Positions 35,288 through 43,153 of a DNA stretch of 64,000 nucleotides are shown piece after piece (the first letter of the stretch is position 1; every line of letters begins with the position of its first letter). The notes beneath the pieces are model-generated. The model was not told the origin of the DNA and made no database searches. It saw nothing but the letters and a program-made list of their open reading frames with translations. A program made the position numbers and the translations under genes. The DNA is from an uncultured Dysgonomonas sp. (GTDB lineage: Bacteria > Bacteroidota > Bacteroidia > Bacteroidales > Dysgonomonadaceae): assembly GCA_900556485.1 (NCBI GenBank), contig USOX01000001.1, positions 1 to 64,000 of the forward strand, in the 5' to 3' direction.

Positions 35288-36433
35288 ATGAAAAAAGTAA
35301 GTTTACTTTTAGTTTTAGTTTTTGCGGCTATTAGTATTTCTGCTCAAGATAGCGGATTTAGTACTAAAGCTGGCCGTAATGCAACTTTTGCGCGTAATGG
35401 TTTTTGGGATAATTGGTTCATCGGTGTTGGTGCTGGTGCTAATATTTACTTCGGAGATAACAATAGCGATGCAGATTTCTTGAATCGTATGACTGTTGCT
35501 CCTACAATTCAAGTAGGTAAATGGTATAACCCATATTTAGGAGGTCGTGTTAAATTCCAAGGAGGATCTCTTCACAATTTCACTCAAGATGCAAAAGCAA
35601 TGTTACATAACAAATATGTAGCAGGTGAAGTGGATTTCATGTGGAATGTATCTAACTACCTAGGTAAATATAACGAAAACCGTTTCTATAGCTTCATACC
35701 TTATATTGGTATTGGGGGTGCTTACGGTTGGGATTATAAAATGCTTGGACAAAAAGCAGGTTCTAAAGAAAGATATTTCACTATCAATGGTGGTATTATC
35801 AACAAATTTAGACTTTCTAGCAGAGTAGCATTAGATATTGATTTATCTGGTATGTTGCTTAAAGAAAGCTTCAACAAAATGGGTGGTAAAACTTATGATG
35901 GTTTGGCTGCAGCATCTGCAAGCTTGGTATTCAAAGTTGGTAAGAAAACAGATTTCTCTGAAGCATTGTTGATGGATCAAGGTCTTATCGATGATTTGAA
36001 CAATCAAATCAACAGACTTCGTCAAGAAAATGATCAACTTCGTAAACCTAAAGAATGTCCTAAATGTCCAGAGCCTCAAACTATCGTGAAAGAAGTTGTT
36101 AAAGGTGGTTCATTTGTCTCTAACGTAGTATTCTTCCGTCTTGGAAGCGCTAACATTGACAAAAACCAAGAAATTAGCATCTTTAACACAGCTAAATATC
36201 TTCAAGATAATCCAAATGCTAAAGTTAAAGTTGTTGGTTATGCTGACAAGAAAACTGGTACAGCTTCTATCAATGACAAGCTTTCTGAAAAACGTGCTAA
36301 AAACGTTGCAAATGCGTTGATTAATAAATACAACATCAGCAGTAACCGTGTTTCTGTTGAATGGAAAGGTGATAGAGAACAACCATATGCTGAAAATGCA
36401 TGGAACCGTGTTGCTATCTTCGTTGCTGAATAA
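35288..36433 (+). CDS. OmpA-family outer-membrane protein
   Basis: The protein has 381 residues from the ATG at 35288, which opens the signal peptide MKKVSLLLVLVFAAISISAQ. Residues about 40-225 are a Gly/aromatic beta-barrel. A short coiled coil follows (LNNQINRLRQENDQLRKP) with a Cys/Pro hinge (ECPKCPEP), then an OmpA_C peptidoglycan-binding domain (VVFFRLGSANIDKNQEI, VVGYADKKTG, LSEKRAKNVANAL, NRVAIFVAE). Codon use is more uniform than in neighbours, as expected of a highly expressed porin-like protein. It has its own strong terminator. Confidence 0.92.
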   Translation: MKKVSLLLVLVFAAISISAQDSGFSTKAGRNATFARNGFWDNWFIGVGAGANIYFGDNNSDADFLNRMTVAPTIQVGKWYNPYLGGRVKFQGGSLHNFTQDAKAMLHNKYVAGEVDFMWNVSNYLGKYNENRFYSFIPYIGIGGAYGWDYKMLGQKAGSKERYFTINGGIINKFRLSSRVALDIDLSGMLLKESFNKMGGKTYDGLAAASASLVFKVGKKTDFSEALLMDQGLIDDLNNQINRLRQENDQLRKPKECPKCPEPQTIVKEVVKGGSFVSNVVFFRLGSANIDKNQEISIFNTAKYLQDNPNAKVKVVGYADKKTGTASINDKLSEKRAKNVANALINKYNISSNRVSVEWKGDREQPYAENAWNRVAIFVAE

Positions 36434-36454
36434 GTTTATTTGACAACATAAATG

Positions 36455-36483
36455 AAAAGGTGCCCAAGTGGCACCTTTTTTTT
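36455..36483 (+). terminator. Terminator of the OmpA-family gene
   Basis: The perfect 10-bp stem aaaaggtgcc/ggcacctttt with a 5-nt loop runs into eight T. It lies 22 nt after the stop. Confidence 0.9.
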
Positions 36484-36735
36484 ATTCATATTCATCCATT
36501 ATTATCTTTTTTCTATAAGGTTATGTTAATTTATAAATATAATCTATTAATGATCTGGTGATCGTAATTGATTGATAATTAAGGTTGTTAAAGCTTATGG
36601 AATTATAGTAAATAGAGAGTATGGTGAATCTGAATAATAAAATATGTAAATTCGTAGTATGCAAATTTTAAACATCTGAAATCTTTTCAGGCTTTAACTT
36701 GTTTATATATTAAATCAAATAAATAATTAACAAAT
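36484..36735. other. Gene-free stretch before gnd
   Basis: AT-rich, with no reading frame. A small dyad ctgaaa/tttcag lies near 36676-36690. I see no convincing TAnnTTTG box; TAACTTGT near 36697 is a one-mismatch candidate. Confidence 0.4.
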
Positions 36736-37632
36736 ATGAAAATTGGATTCGTTGGACTAGGCAAAATGGGCGGTAAAATGGTTGAGCGCCTTTTAAATGA
36801 TGGACATGAAGTAGCAGTATATAATCTAACACAAAAAGAAATAGACGAAGTTGCAGCTAAAGGAGCTATTCCGGCAACAAGTTTGAAAGATTTAGTGGGT
36901 AAGCTTGATGGGCGCAAACTAGTTTGGCTAATGGTACCTGCTGGTAAGCCGGTTGAGGAGAATATTGCAGAGTTACTAACTTTACTTAATCCCAATGATA
37001 TAATTGTTGATGGAGGAAATAGCTATTGGCGTGAGACAGTAGAAAGAGGAAAGAAAGTAAAAGAAAAAGGAATTCATTACCTTGACTGTGGCACAAGTGG
37101 AGGTGTCTGGGGACTACAGAATGGCTATTGCCTAATGTATGGAGGAGACAAAGATGCTTGTGATTTCGCAGAGCCAATATTCAAGAGTCTTGCTCCGGAG
37201 AATGGATATATGCGTTGTGGAGAGAGTGGCGCAGGTCATATGGTTAAGATGGTACATAATGGCATTGAATATGGTATGATGCAAGCTTATGCAGAAGGAT
37301 TTGAAATAATGAAGAATTCACCATATGATGTTGATCTGGAAAAAGTATCACGGGTTTGGATGCAAGGTTCTGTAGTGCGTTCATGGTTACTGGAACTTAT
37401 TGGTAATGCTTTGGAAGGAAATGAAAACCTCGATGGCATAAAAGACTATGTGGCAGATAGTGGTGAAGGAAGATGGACTGTGCAGACAGCAATGGATTTT
37501 GATGTGCCAGCTCATGTAATTACAGCTTCACTTTTTACTCGTTTTGAGTCGAGACAAGAGTCTTCATATGCAATGAAATTATTGGCTGCAATGAGAAATC
37601 AGTTTGGAGGACACGAAATTAAAAAAGGATAA
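36736..37632 (+). CDS. gnd: 6-phosphogluconate dehydrogenase, decarboxylating, short form
   Basis: This 298-residue enzyme converts 6-phosphogluconate to ribulose 5-phosphate and CO2. It has the Rossmann start MKIGFVGLGKMGGKMVERLL, then DGGNSYWRETVERG, CGTSGGVWGLQNGYCLMYGG, and the catalytic Lys in GHMVKMVHNGIEYG. Length near 300 marks the short class (GntZ/YqeC-like), often NAD-preferring, rather than the 470-residue E. coli type. It is followed by zwf (35 nt) and pgl, completing the oxidative pentose phosphate branch. Confidence 0.92.
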   Translation: MKIGFVGLGKMGGKMVERLLNDGHEVAVYNLTQKEIDEVAAKGAIPATSLKDLVGKLDGRKLVWLMVPAGKPVEENIAELLTLLNPNDIIVDGGNSYWRETVERGKKVKEKGIHYLDCGTSGGVWGLQNGYCLMYGGDKDACDFAEPIFKSLAPENGYMRCGESGAGHMVKMVHNGIEYGMMQAYAEGFEIMKNSPYDVDLEKVSRVWMQGSVVRSWLLELIGNALEGNENLDGIKDYVADSGEGRWTVQTAMDFDVPAHVITASLFTRFESRQESSYAMKLLAAMRNQFGGHEIKKG

Positions 37633-37667
37633 GCCATTGTAGCTATCTTTTTATTAAAAGATATAAG

Positions 37668-39203
37668 ATGAAACAAAAAGCAACTCAAGACCAGGCTCTG
37701 GTTATTTTCGGAGCTTCGGGCGACTTGACATATAGAAAATTGATACCTGCTGTATTCGATCTGTATAAGCAAAATTCATTGTCAAAGAATTTTGCGGTAC
37801 TAGGGGTTGCCCGTAGTCCGTTTACAGATGATACCTTTCGAGAGAAAATGAAAGATGGTATCAAACAATTTGCAACAAGTAAAAATGCACCAGATGAGGA
37901 TATCGATACTTTTTGCAAGAAGCTATACTATTTGTCTATCAATACAGATGATGGAAATGAATATTCGAAGTTGAAAGATAGACTTCAGAAACTGGATGAA
38001 GTAGATAATACAGCAGGTAATTATATATTCTATTTATCTACCCCTCCAGCTATGTATCCTCTTGTTCCAAAATTTCTGGCAAGTCAGGATTTAAATAAAG
38101 AAGATAACGGTTTCAGACGGATAATTATCGAAAAACCGTTTGGAACAGATTTGAAATCAGCCATTGACTTAAATGCTTCTCTTCGGGAAGATTACGAAGA
38201 GGGTCAGATATATCGTATAGACCATTATTTGGGAAAGGAAACTGTTCAAAATATGCTTGTTACCCGTTTTGCAAATGGAGTCTATGAGCCATTGTGGAAC
38301 AGAAACTATATACATCATGTAGAGATCACTGCTGCAGAAAGTATTGGCGTTGAAAATCGCGGTAGTTATTATGATCATTCTGGAGCTCTGCGCGATATGG
38401 TTCAAAACCACCTTCTGCAATTAGTTGCATTAGTGGCTATGGAACCGCCTATGGCAATAGATTCGGAAGCTATACGCAACGAAAAACTAAAAGTATTTCA
38501 GGCTTTACGTCCAATGTCGAACGACGATCTATTTAAAAATGTTATTCGTGGACAATATACAGCTGCTAATATAAAAGGAAAATACGCTAAAGGTTACCGG
38601 GACGAAAAGGATGTGGATACAGATTCGCGTACAGAAACCTATGTTGCTATGAAGTTATTCATTGATAACTGGCGATGGGGTGGTGTTCCTTTTTATATAC
38701 GTACAGGTAAAAGACTGCCTACCCGTGTATCAGAGGTTGTAATCCATTTTAAACCGGCTCCGCAAAAATTGTTTCCGGAAACAACAGATTTGAATAATGA
38801 CGATAATCAGTTAGTTATTCGAATCCAGCCGGACGAAGGTATTCTTTTGAAGTCGAAAATGAAAGTTCCTGGAAGTGGTTATCAGGTAAAGAATGTAAAT
38901 ATGGATTTTCATTACTCTAATTTGCAGGATACATATTTGCCTGAGGCGTATGAGCGTTTGCTACTCGACTGTATGATTGGCGATTCTACTCTATATATTC
39001 GGGGAGATGCATTAGAGGCAACATGGAAGTTTGTACAACCTTTAATTGATTTCTGGGATCAGAATCCGGATGCACCATTATATGGTTATCCTGCCGGAAC
39101 TTGGGGGCCTGATTGCGCAGATGATTTAATAGAAGAGAAGAATCTTACATGGAGATATCCTTGTAAAAACTTATCAGATGATGGTATATATTGTGAATTA
39201 TGA
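37668..39203 (+). CDS. zwf: Glucose-6-phosphate 1-dehydrogenase
   Basis: This 511-residue enzyme carries the nucleotide-binding GASGDLTYRKLIPAVFDL, IIEKPFGTDLKSA and the active-site RIDHYLGKETVQN with its catalytic His. The structural Lys/Arg of the substrate site in VPFYIRTGKRLPTRVSE is intact. Standard length. It overlaps pgl by 4 nt, so expression is coupled. Confidence 0.95.
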   Translation: MKQKATQDQALVIFGASGDLTYRKLIPAVFDLYKQNSLSKNFAVLGVARSPFTDDTFREKMKDGIKQFATSKNAPDEDIDTFCKKLYYLSINTDDGNEYSKLKDRLQKLDEVDNTAGNYIFYLSTPPAMYPLVPKFLASQDLNKEDNGFRRIIIEKPFGTDLKSAIDLNASLREDYEEGQIYRIDHYLGKETVQNMLVTRFANGVYEPLWNRNYIHHVEITAAESIGVENRGSYYDHSGALRDMVQNHLLQLVALVAMEPPMAIDSEAIRNEKLKVFQALRPMSNDDLFKNVIRGQYTAANIKGKYAKGYRDEKDVDTDSRTETYVAMKLFIDNWRWGGVPFYIRTGKRLPTRVSEVVIHFKPAPQKLFPETTDLNNDDNQLVIRIQPDEGILLKSKMKVPGSGYQVKNVNMDFHYSNLQDTYLPEAYERLLLDCMIGDSTLYIRGDALEATWKFVQPLIDFWDQNPDAPLYGYPAGTWGPDCADDLIEEKNLTWRYPCKNLSDDGIYCEL

Positions 39204-39925
39204 TAAAGGAAGAAATTAAAGTATTTGAAGATTCCCAGACTTTAAGCAAAGCATTTACTGAGTTTATTCAAAAGTTATTGGATGTTTATCCGAGAATGAA
39301 TATATCTCTTTCGGGAGGAACAACGCCTAAAGTGATCTTTGATTACTGGGCTGAGTATTGCAAAGATACTATTGACTGGAACCGTATTTTCTTTTTCTGG
39401 GGAGACGAACGATGTGTACCTCCTGAAAATGTGATGAATAATTTTGGAATGACAAAGGATCATTTATTTGATAAAGTCCCTAATATTCCCAATAATAATA
39501 TTTATCGTATACATGGAGAAAATGAGCCCGAGGAAGAAGCTCAGTGGTATAGTCGTGTGCTAAGCCAGAAATTGATGCAACGGAAAGAAGTTCCATGTTT
39601 TGAAATCATAATGCTAGGATTGGGTGATGATGGGCATACAGTTTCTATTTTTCCTAATCAGATCAGTCTATGGGATAGTGATGATAATTGTGTTATAGGC
39701 GAGCACCCTGAAACTGGTATGAAACGGGTTAGTCTTAGCGGAAGAGTTGTAAACAATGCTCAATATGTTGTTTTCTTAGCAACAGGGCAAAACAAGGCAG
39801 AAAAGGTCAGAGATATCATCAAAAATAGAGAACAATTCGTTGATAAATATCCCGCAGCAAAAGTAGACCCTAAAAAAGGCTATTTGTATTGGTTTTTAGA
39901 TAAGGAGGCTGCAAGTTTGCTGTAA
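39200..39925 (+). CDS. pgl: 6-phosphogluconolactonase
   Basis: This 241-residue DevB-type lactonase has SLSGGTTPKVIFDYW, FFWGDERCVPPENVMNNFGM and MLGLGDDGHTVSIFP. It hydrolyses the lactone between the reactions of zwf and gnd. It ends the operon just before a bidirectional terminator shared with the convergent BACON gene. Confidence 0.94.
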   Translation: MIKEEIKVFEDSQTLSKAFTEFIQKLLDVYPRMNISLSGGTTPKVIFDYWAEYCKDTIDWNRIFFFWGDERCVPPENVMNNFGMTKDHLFDKVPNIPNNNIYRIHGENEPEEEAQWYSRVLSQKLMQRKEVPCFEIIMLGLGDDGHTVSIFPNQISLWDSDDNCVIGEHPETGMKRVSLSGRVVNNAQYVVFLATGQNKAEKVRDIIKNREQFVDKYPAAKVDPKKGYLYWFLDKEAASLL

Positions 39926-39949
39926 AGTTGATTGTTAGATATAAAAAAT

Positions 39950-39987
39950 AAAGCTTGAAGATTGAATTCTTCAAGCTTTGTTTTTTT
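39950..39987. terminator. Bidirectional terminator between pgl and the BACON lipoprotein
   Basis: The perfect 11-bp stem aaagcttgaag/cttcaagcttt with an 8-nt loop has a T tract on the plus side and an A-rich tract on the left that serves the minus strand. Confidence 0.88.
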
Positions 39988-39998
39988 AGTTGTCTTAA

Positions 39999-41750
39999 TT
40001 ATTTATTATTTAGACGGAGAATTGGGAATATATTCTCAAGAGAAAATTCTTTATTCAGAGTATTCGATTGTTTAAAAGTAGCTTTCTTTATAAAAGGTAC
40101 TAATTTAATATCCTTTTCTAAATATGAGTGATCTATTGGAGGATAATAAAATGCTGTAGCAAATATTTCACTATTATCTTCTTGTTTGGCCATACGATGA
40201 GTTTCTAATACTGGATAGCGATAACCTTTTACATACCATTTACATGTAGTATATTCTTGTATGTTTTCTTCTGAATCTATTCCTTTTATGGTTTGTATAT
40301 ATTTTATCCGTAACACATTGTCATAGTTTCCAGTAGGTAGAATAACAGAGCCGTATCCATCTGCTTTCATTTCAAAATAGCCTTCACGTTCTAGTGAAAC
40401 TGTTCCAGAATATAGCCCTTTCGATTTATAATCATATTTATAATAATCATTATAAAAGGTGGGATACATCTCCTTAATCATTCTTGGATTATATTGTAAT
40501 TCGATAGTTGGGTTCTCATGTCCTGTAGCATGAAGTAAGTTATCTTTTAGCTGAAAATAGTACATTGTGAAATGTTCAGTGCAGACAAATAGGCTATTTG
40601 GTTCAATTTCGTTAATAATAAATGTTTCTGATCCTAAGTGATATATACCATTTTCAGAAATTGGAGGAGCATCATAATTTACTGTGTATTCATTATCAAT
40701 AATTTTTAAATTACTAAAATTCCATGTAATATTCTCTCCGTTCATTCCTGGTTCAACATATTCTATCTGTTTTTTTATCAACCGGTCTCCTATTTGAGGA
40801 TAATTATCACGTTCATTTATTTGATATGGATTGTTTTCATCAACCTCAATGAACTTGCCTTGAGATATTACAAATTTTATAGATTTTGTGCCTGTTGTGA
40901 TTATTATTTCAGAGATTCTTCCGGTTTTACTTTTATTTTCAGTAATAGACACCATTAGAGTTTCGTTATTCTCTCCCTCTAGTTTGTCAATTTTATACCA
41001 TTCATCCTTAGCTCCTAAATCTAATGTCCATTTTGTATTTGATTTTATTTTGACGGCTTTTGATGTAGCTTTATATGTAAGATCCATATTCAGGTATTTT
41101 CCCAAAGGCTCCATTTTTTCATCAACGAAAGTAATTTCTATCTCAAGAGGCCTTTGTATCACTTCTAAATATTCTGTTTTACTGCCTGCTTTTACTTGGA
41201 TATTGGCTATTCTTTCAGTATCAATATAATTCTTCTTTGCTGTTACTGTTATAAGCGAATTTTCTGTTCCTTCAGTAATGTCGAAAGTGCACCAATCAGG
41301 GATTTCAACTAAAGACCATGCTTCATTAGATATGATTTCGAATGATTGCTCTTCATCCTCAGATTCAGCAGAAAAGATTAACTCAGACTTAGAAATAGCT
41401 AAAGTAACATTTTTAGCAACTTGCCTTATCTTAACTTCTTTATTTTTGTCTTTTATTGAAATTTTTAGAATAGCGAAACGTTCTTCCTCCTTAGGGTTGG
41501 CTGATGAGGTTATTCCAATTTTAGAAGAGCCATAACCTTCTTCTTTATCTATGGTAAGCCAACTGGGAATTTCACTTATTACCCATGTATCATTAGATTC
41601 TATATTTAGATATTTGGTTTCTTCGTTTGCAGAAAATAGAAACTCAGTATCAGAAATTTCTAAAATCGTTTCGATTGGCTCATCTTTGTCAGAAGAACAA
41701 GAAAATGTAAACAATAAAGGAAAACTAAAAAGTAAAAAGAGTTTTTTCAT
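39999..41750 (-). CDS. BACON-domain lipoprotein
   Basis: This 583-residue lipoprotein (MKKLFLLFSFPLLFTFSCSS, lipobox FSC) has two clear BACON domains at about 32-110 and 113-195 (each with a W near WVISEIPSWLTI or WSLVEIPDWCTF and ending in a VKIRQ- or LEVIQ-type strand). A third, divergent one lies at about 205-300 (TKWTLDLGAKDEWYKI to IKFVISQG). The rest (about 300-583) is Tyr-rich, beta-like and unrecognised. BACON domains bind carbohydrate or act as spacers on the cell surface. There is no SusCD partner next to it. The mRNA leader contains tRNA-like sequence (41793-41896). Confidence 0.8.
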   Translation of the reverse strand: MKKLFLLFSFPLLFTFSCSSDKDEPIETILEISDTEFLFSANEETKYLNIESNDTWVISEIPSWLTIDKEEGYGSSKIGITSSANPKEEERFAILKISIKDKNKEVKIRQVAKNVTLAISKSELIFSAESEDEEQSFEIISNEAWSLVEIPDWCTFDITEGTENSLITVTAKKNYIDTERIANIQVKAGSKTEYLEVIQRPLEIEITFVDEKMEPLGKYLNMDLTYKATSKAVKIKSNTKWTLDLGAKDEWYKIDKLEGENNETLMVSITENKSKTGRISEIIITTGTKSIKFVISQGKFIEVDENNPYQINERDNYPQIGDRLIKKQIEYVEPGMNGENITWNFSNLKIIDNEYTVNYDAPPISENGIYHLGSETFIINEIEPNSLFVCTEHFTMYYFQLKDNLLHATGHENPTIELQYNPRMIKEMYPTFYNDYYKYDYKSKGLYSGTVSLEREGYFEMKADGYGSVILPTGNYDNVLRIKYIQTIKGIDSEENIQEYTTCKWYVKGYRYPVLETHRMAKQEDNSEIFATAFYYPPIDHSYLEKDIKLVPFIKKATFKQSNTLNKEFSLENIFPILRLNNK

Positions 41751-41792
41751 ATATAGATTTATTATTAGGCAATTGAAGCTTTATATTCTTTG

Positions 41793-41896
41793 TAGGCCCA
41801 GAAGGATTCGAACCTCCACATATCTCCCTAGAATCGATACCATTCTTCCCAATTTTTTGGTAGGGAAAAACCGCTTTACCATTTGCGCATAGGCCT
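41793..41896 (-). pseudogene. Degenerate or non-canonical tRNA-like sequence
   Basis: On the minus strand the acceptor 5' strand AGGCCTA (41896-41890) pairs with TGGGCCT (41800-41794). The D-arm TGCGCAAATGGTAAAGCGG is canonical (GG in the loop), and the T-arm GGAGGTTCGAATCCTTC (41817-41801) is canonical. The segment between D-arm and T-arm is 53 nt, about 31 nt more than in a class I tRNA. No 5-bp/7-nt anticodon arm with U33 can be formed: TTCCC/GGGAA encloses 12 nt and GAAT/ATTC encloses 7 nt without U33. It therefore looks like a tRNA relic or a tRNA mimic rather than a decoding tRNA. No CCA is encoded. It lies 43 nt upstream of the BACON gene start. Confidence 0.45.
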
Positions 41897-41907
41897 GTAT
41901 AAAGAGT

Positions 41908-41941
41908 AAATGGGCAACAAAATCTCCTATGTTGCCCATTT
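41908..41941. repeat. Perfect 12-bp hairpin between the two tRNA-like sequences
   Basis: aaatgggcaaca (41908-41919) pairs with tgttgcccattt (41930-41941) around a 10-nt loop. There is no T tract on either side. It may be a former tRNA-operon terminator or a processing stem. Confidence 0.6.
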
Positions 41942-41959
41942 GGGCTTAAGAATTATATA

Positions 41960-42083
41960 GATAAACTTATGCTGAAGCTACAAAATATTATGCATAAACC
42001 AATTCTGCCATTCCCCCATTTTTTTACTGTTATTTTTCTGAGGGGGAAAGAGGATTCGAACCTCCATCTAATATGCAAAGGTA
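41960..42083 (-). other. T-arm-first (circularly permuted) tRNA-Leu-like sequence
   Basis: Reading the minus strand there is a TACCTTTG -7 box (42083-42076), the T-arm GGAGGTTCGAATCCTCT (42065-42049), an acceptor 3' strand TTCCCCC (42048-42042), and a 24-nt linker. These are followed by an acceptor 5' strand GGGGGAA (42017-42011) and a class II D-arm TG-GCA-GAATTGGTTTA-TGC (42010-41992). The halves pair perfectly but in permuted order. A proper anticodon arm is not seen; AGCTT-CAGCAT-AAGTT (six-base loop) is the nearest. A decayed pair of tandem tRNA-Leu genes that lost the middle is the main alternative. An 18-bp near-repeat (gataaactta[a]tgctgaa) at 41960-41976 and 42158-42175 brackets the region. 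Confidence 0.35.
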
Positions 42084-42199
42084 TTTACCTAAATTCTTAA
42101 AGTCAGGCTGATCTTTAGCTTATTGACTTCGACACTAATGCTTACTATCTAGGATTGGATAAACTTAATGCTGAACATAAGGCTAAAGTCAAATTTATT

Positions 42200-43009
42200 T
42201 TATTTTCCGGTATGTAGATATTCAAAAAAGTCTTTTGCTATGAATTTTGATTCTACAACTTCCACATTATTAGCTTCTTTTAATGCGATAACTACAGCAG
42301 TAAGTAGTTCACTGCGACGGCGTAATATTTCAGCACGCTCGCGCTGCGATGTCTCGCCCGAGAAATTTTGTATTGTATAGTCGCCAAGTTCTATAGGAAT
42401 TGTTTTTATTGCGACCTGAGGTTTATAACCATCTCCATTTTTCAGTTGACTAAGATTGGGGTCTTCAAGTATATAGCTAATCTTTTCAGTCGATTTCTTA
42501 ATCCCGCTCTGTAATGGAGTTTCATATATTTCACGGTTTACATACATTTCATTTTCCGATTTTGACCAAATCTCACTGTCGGAGCGTACAGGTAAGTTTG
42601 CATACATTTTCTCAAAATCGGTAGATTCAAGAAAACCTTTCAGACGTAATAATTCAAGAGATGATAGTTCCCCGAATGATTTTCCTCCGACAACTAGTTC
42701 TGCCTTGGCGCTACCGGCGGCATTTGTCGCTTCTATATTAAGAATATCCTGAAGGTATTCAGTATTATTTTCTACAAACCAGTCAAGTTTTTCTTTCACT
42801 GTAGTAACAACTATTTTATTCTGACGTTCCGATGGTTCATCTATTGTATCAGGTCGTGGTGCGTATGTCTTTTTTATACCTTTAAAACTACCTTGTGAAT
42901 CTTTGAAGAATTTTAAATAATCCTGAATTGCAGCCCTGAATCGGGTTGATGTTGTATCTACTTTAGCCAGAAGTGTGGGCAATAGATTTTTTTTGTCTTT
43001 CTTTTCCAT
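42200..43009 (-). CDS. Conserved-looking hypothetical protein
   Basis: This 269-residue, soluble, charged protein has no signal peptide or metal motif. It begins MEKKDKKNLLPTLLAKVDTTSTRFRAAIQDYLKFF and ends in a helix with RERAEILRRRSELLTAVVIALKEANNVEV. The middle (EYLQDILNIEATNAAGSAKAELVVGGKSFGELSSLELLRLKGFLES) looks like an ordered alpha/beta core. I recognise no function; it may belong to a domain-of-unknown-function family. It stands alone between the tRNA-like region and the GH3 gene, with its own 144-nt upstream gap. Confidence 0.7.
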   Translation of the reverse strand: MEKKDKKNLLPTLLAKVDTTSTRFRAAIQDYLKFFKDSQGSFKGIKKTYAPRPDTIDEPSERQNKIVVTTVKEKLDWFVENNTEYLQDILNIEATNAAGSAKAELVVGGKSFGELSSLELLRLKGFLESTDFEKMYANLPVRSDSEIWSKSENEMYVNREIYETPLQSGIKKSTEKISYILEDPNLSQLKNGDGYKPQVAIKTIPIELGDYTIQNFSGETSQRERAEILRRRSELLTAVVIALKEANNVEVVESKFIAKDFFEYLHTGK

Positions 43010-43153
43010 AGTTAATATGATTTTTCGTGTATGTTAAGAATATAATATGCTTGTGAGTCCGTATAATTTGTAAAATAAAAAGTCCTGACCACAAAGATAA
43101 TTTTTTTGGACATAATCAAATTAAATTCTATGAAAGATTAGTTAAATTATAGG

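Noticed and set aside
41551..41892. Plus-strand frame running through the BACON gene start and the tRNA-like sequence
   Set aside because: Antisense shadow of the lipoprotein gene; its C-terminal residues come from the tRNA-like T-arm.
41793..41896. Functional tRNA-Trp (CCA present in the middle segment)
   Set aside because: CCA is preceded by A instead of U33 and no 5-bp stem with a 7-nt loop can be drawn around it.
41960..42083. Permuted ssrA (tmRNA)
   Set aside because: The third acceptor pair is G-C instead of the G-U needed for alanylation, and no tag-peptide reading frame or pseudoknots are apparent.
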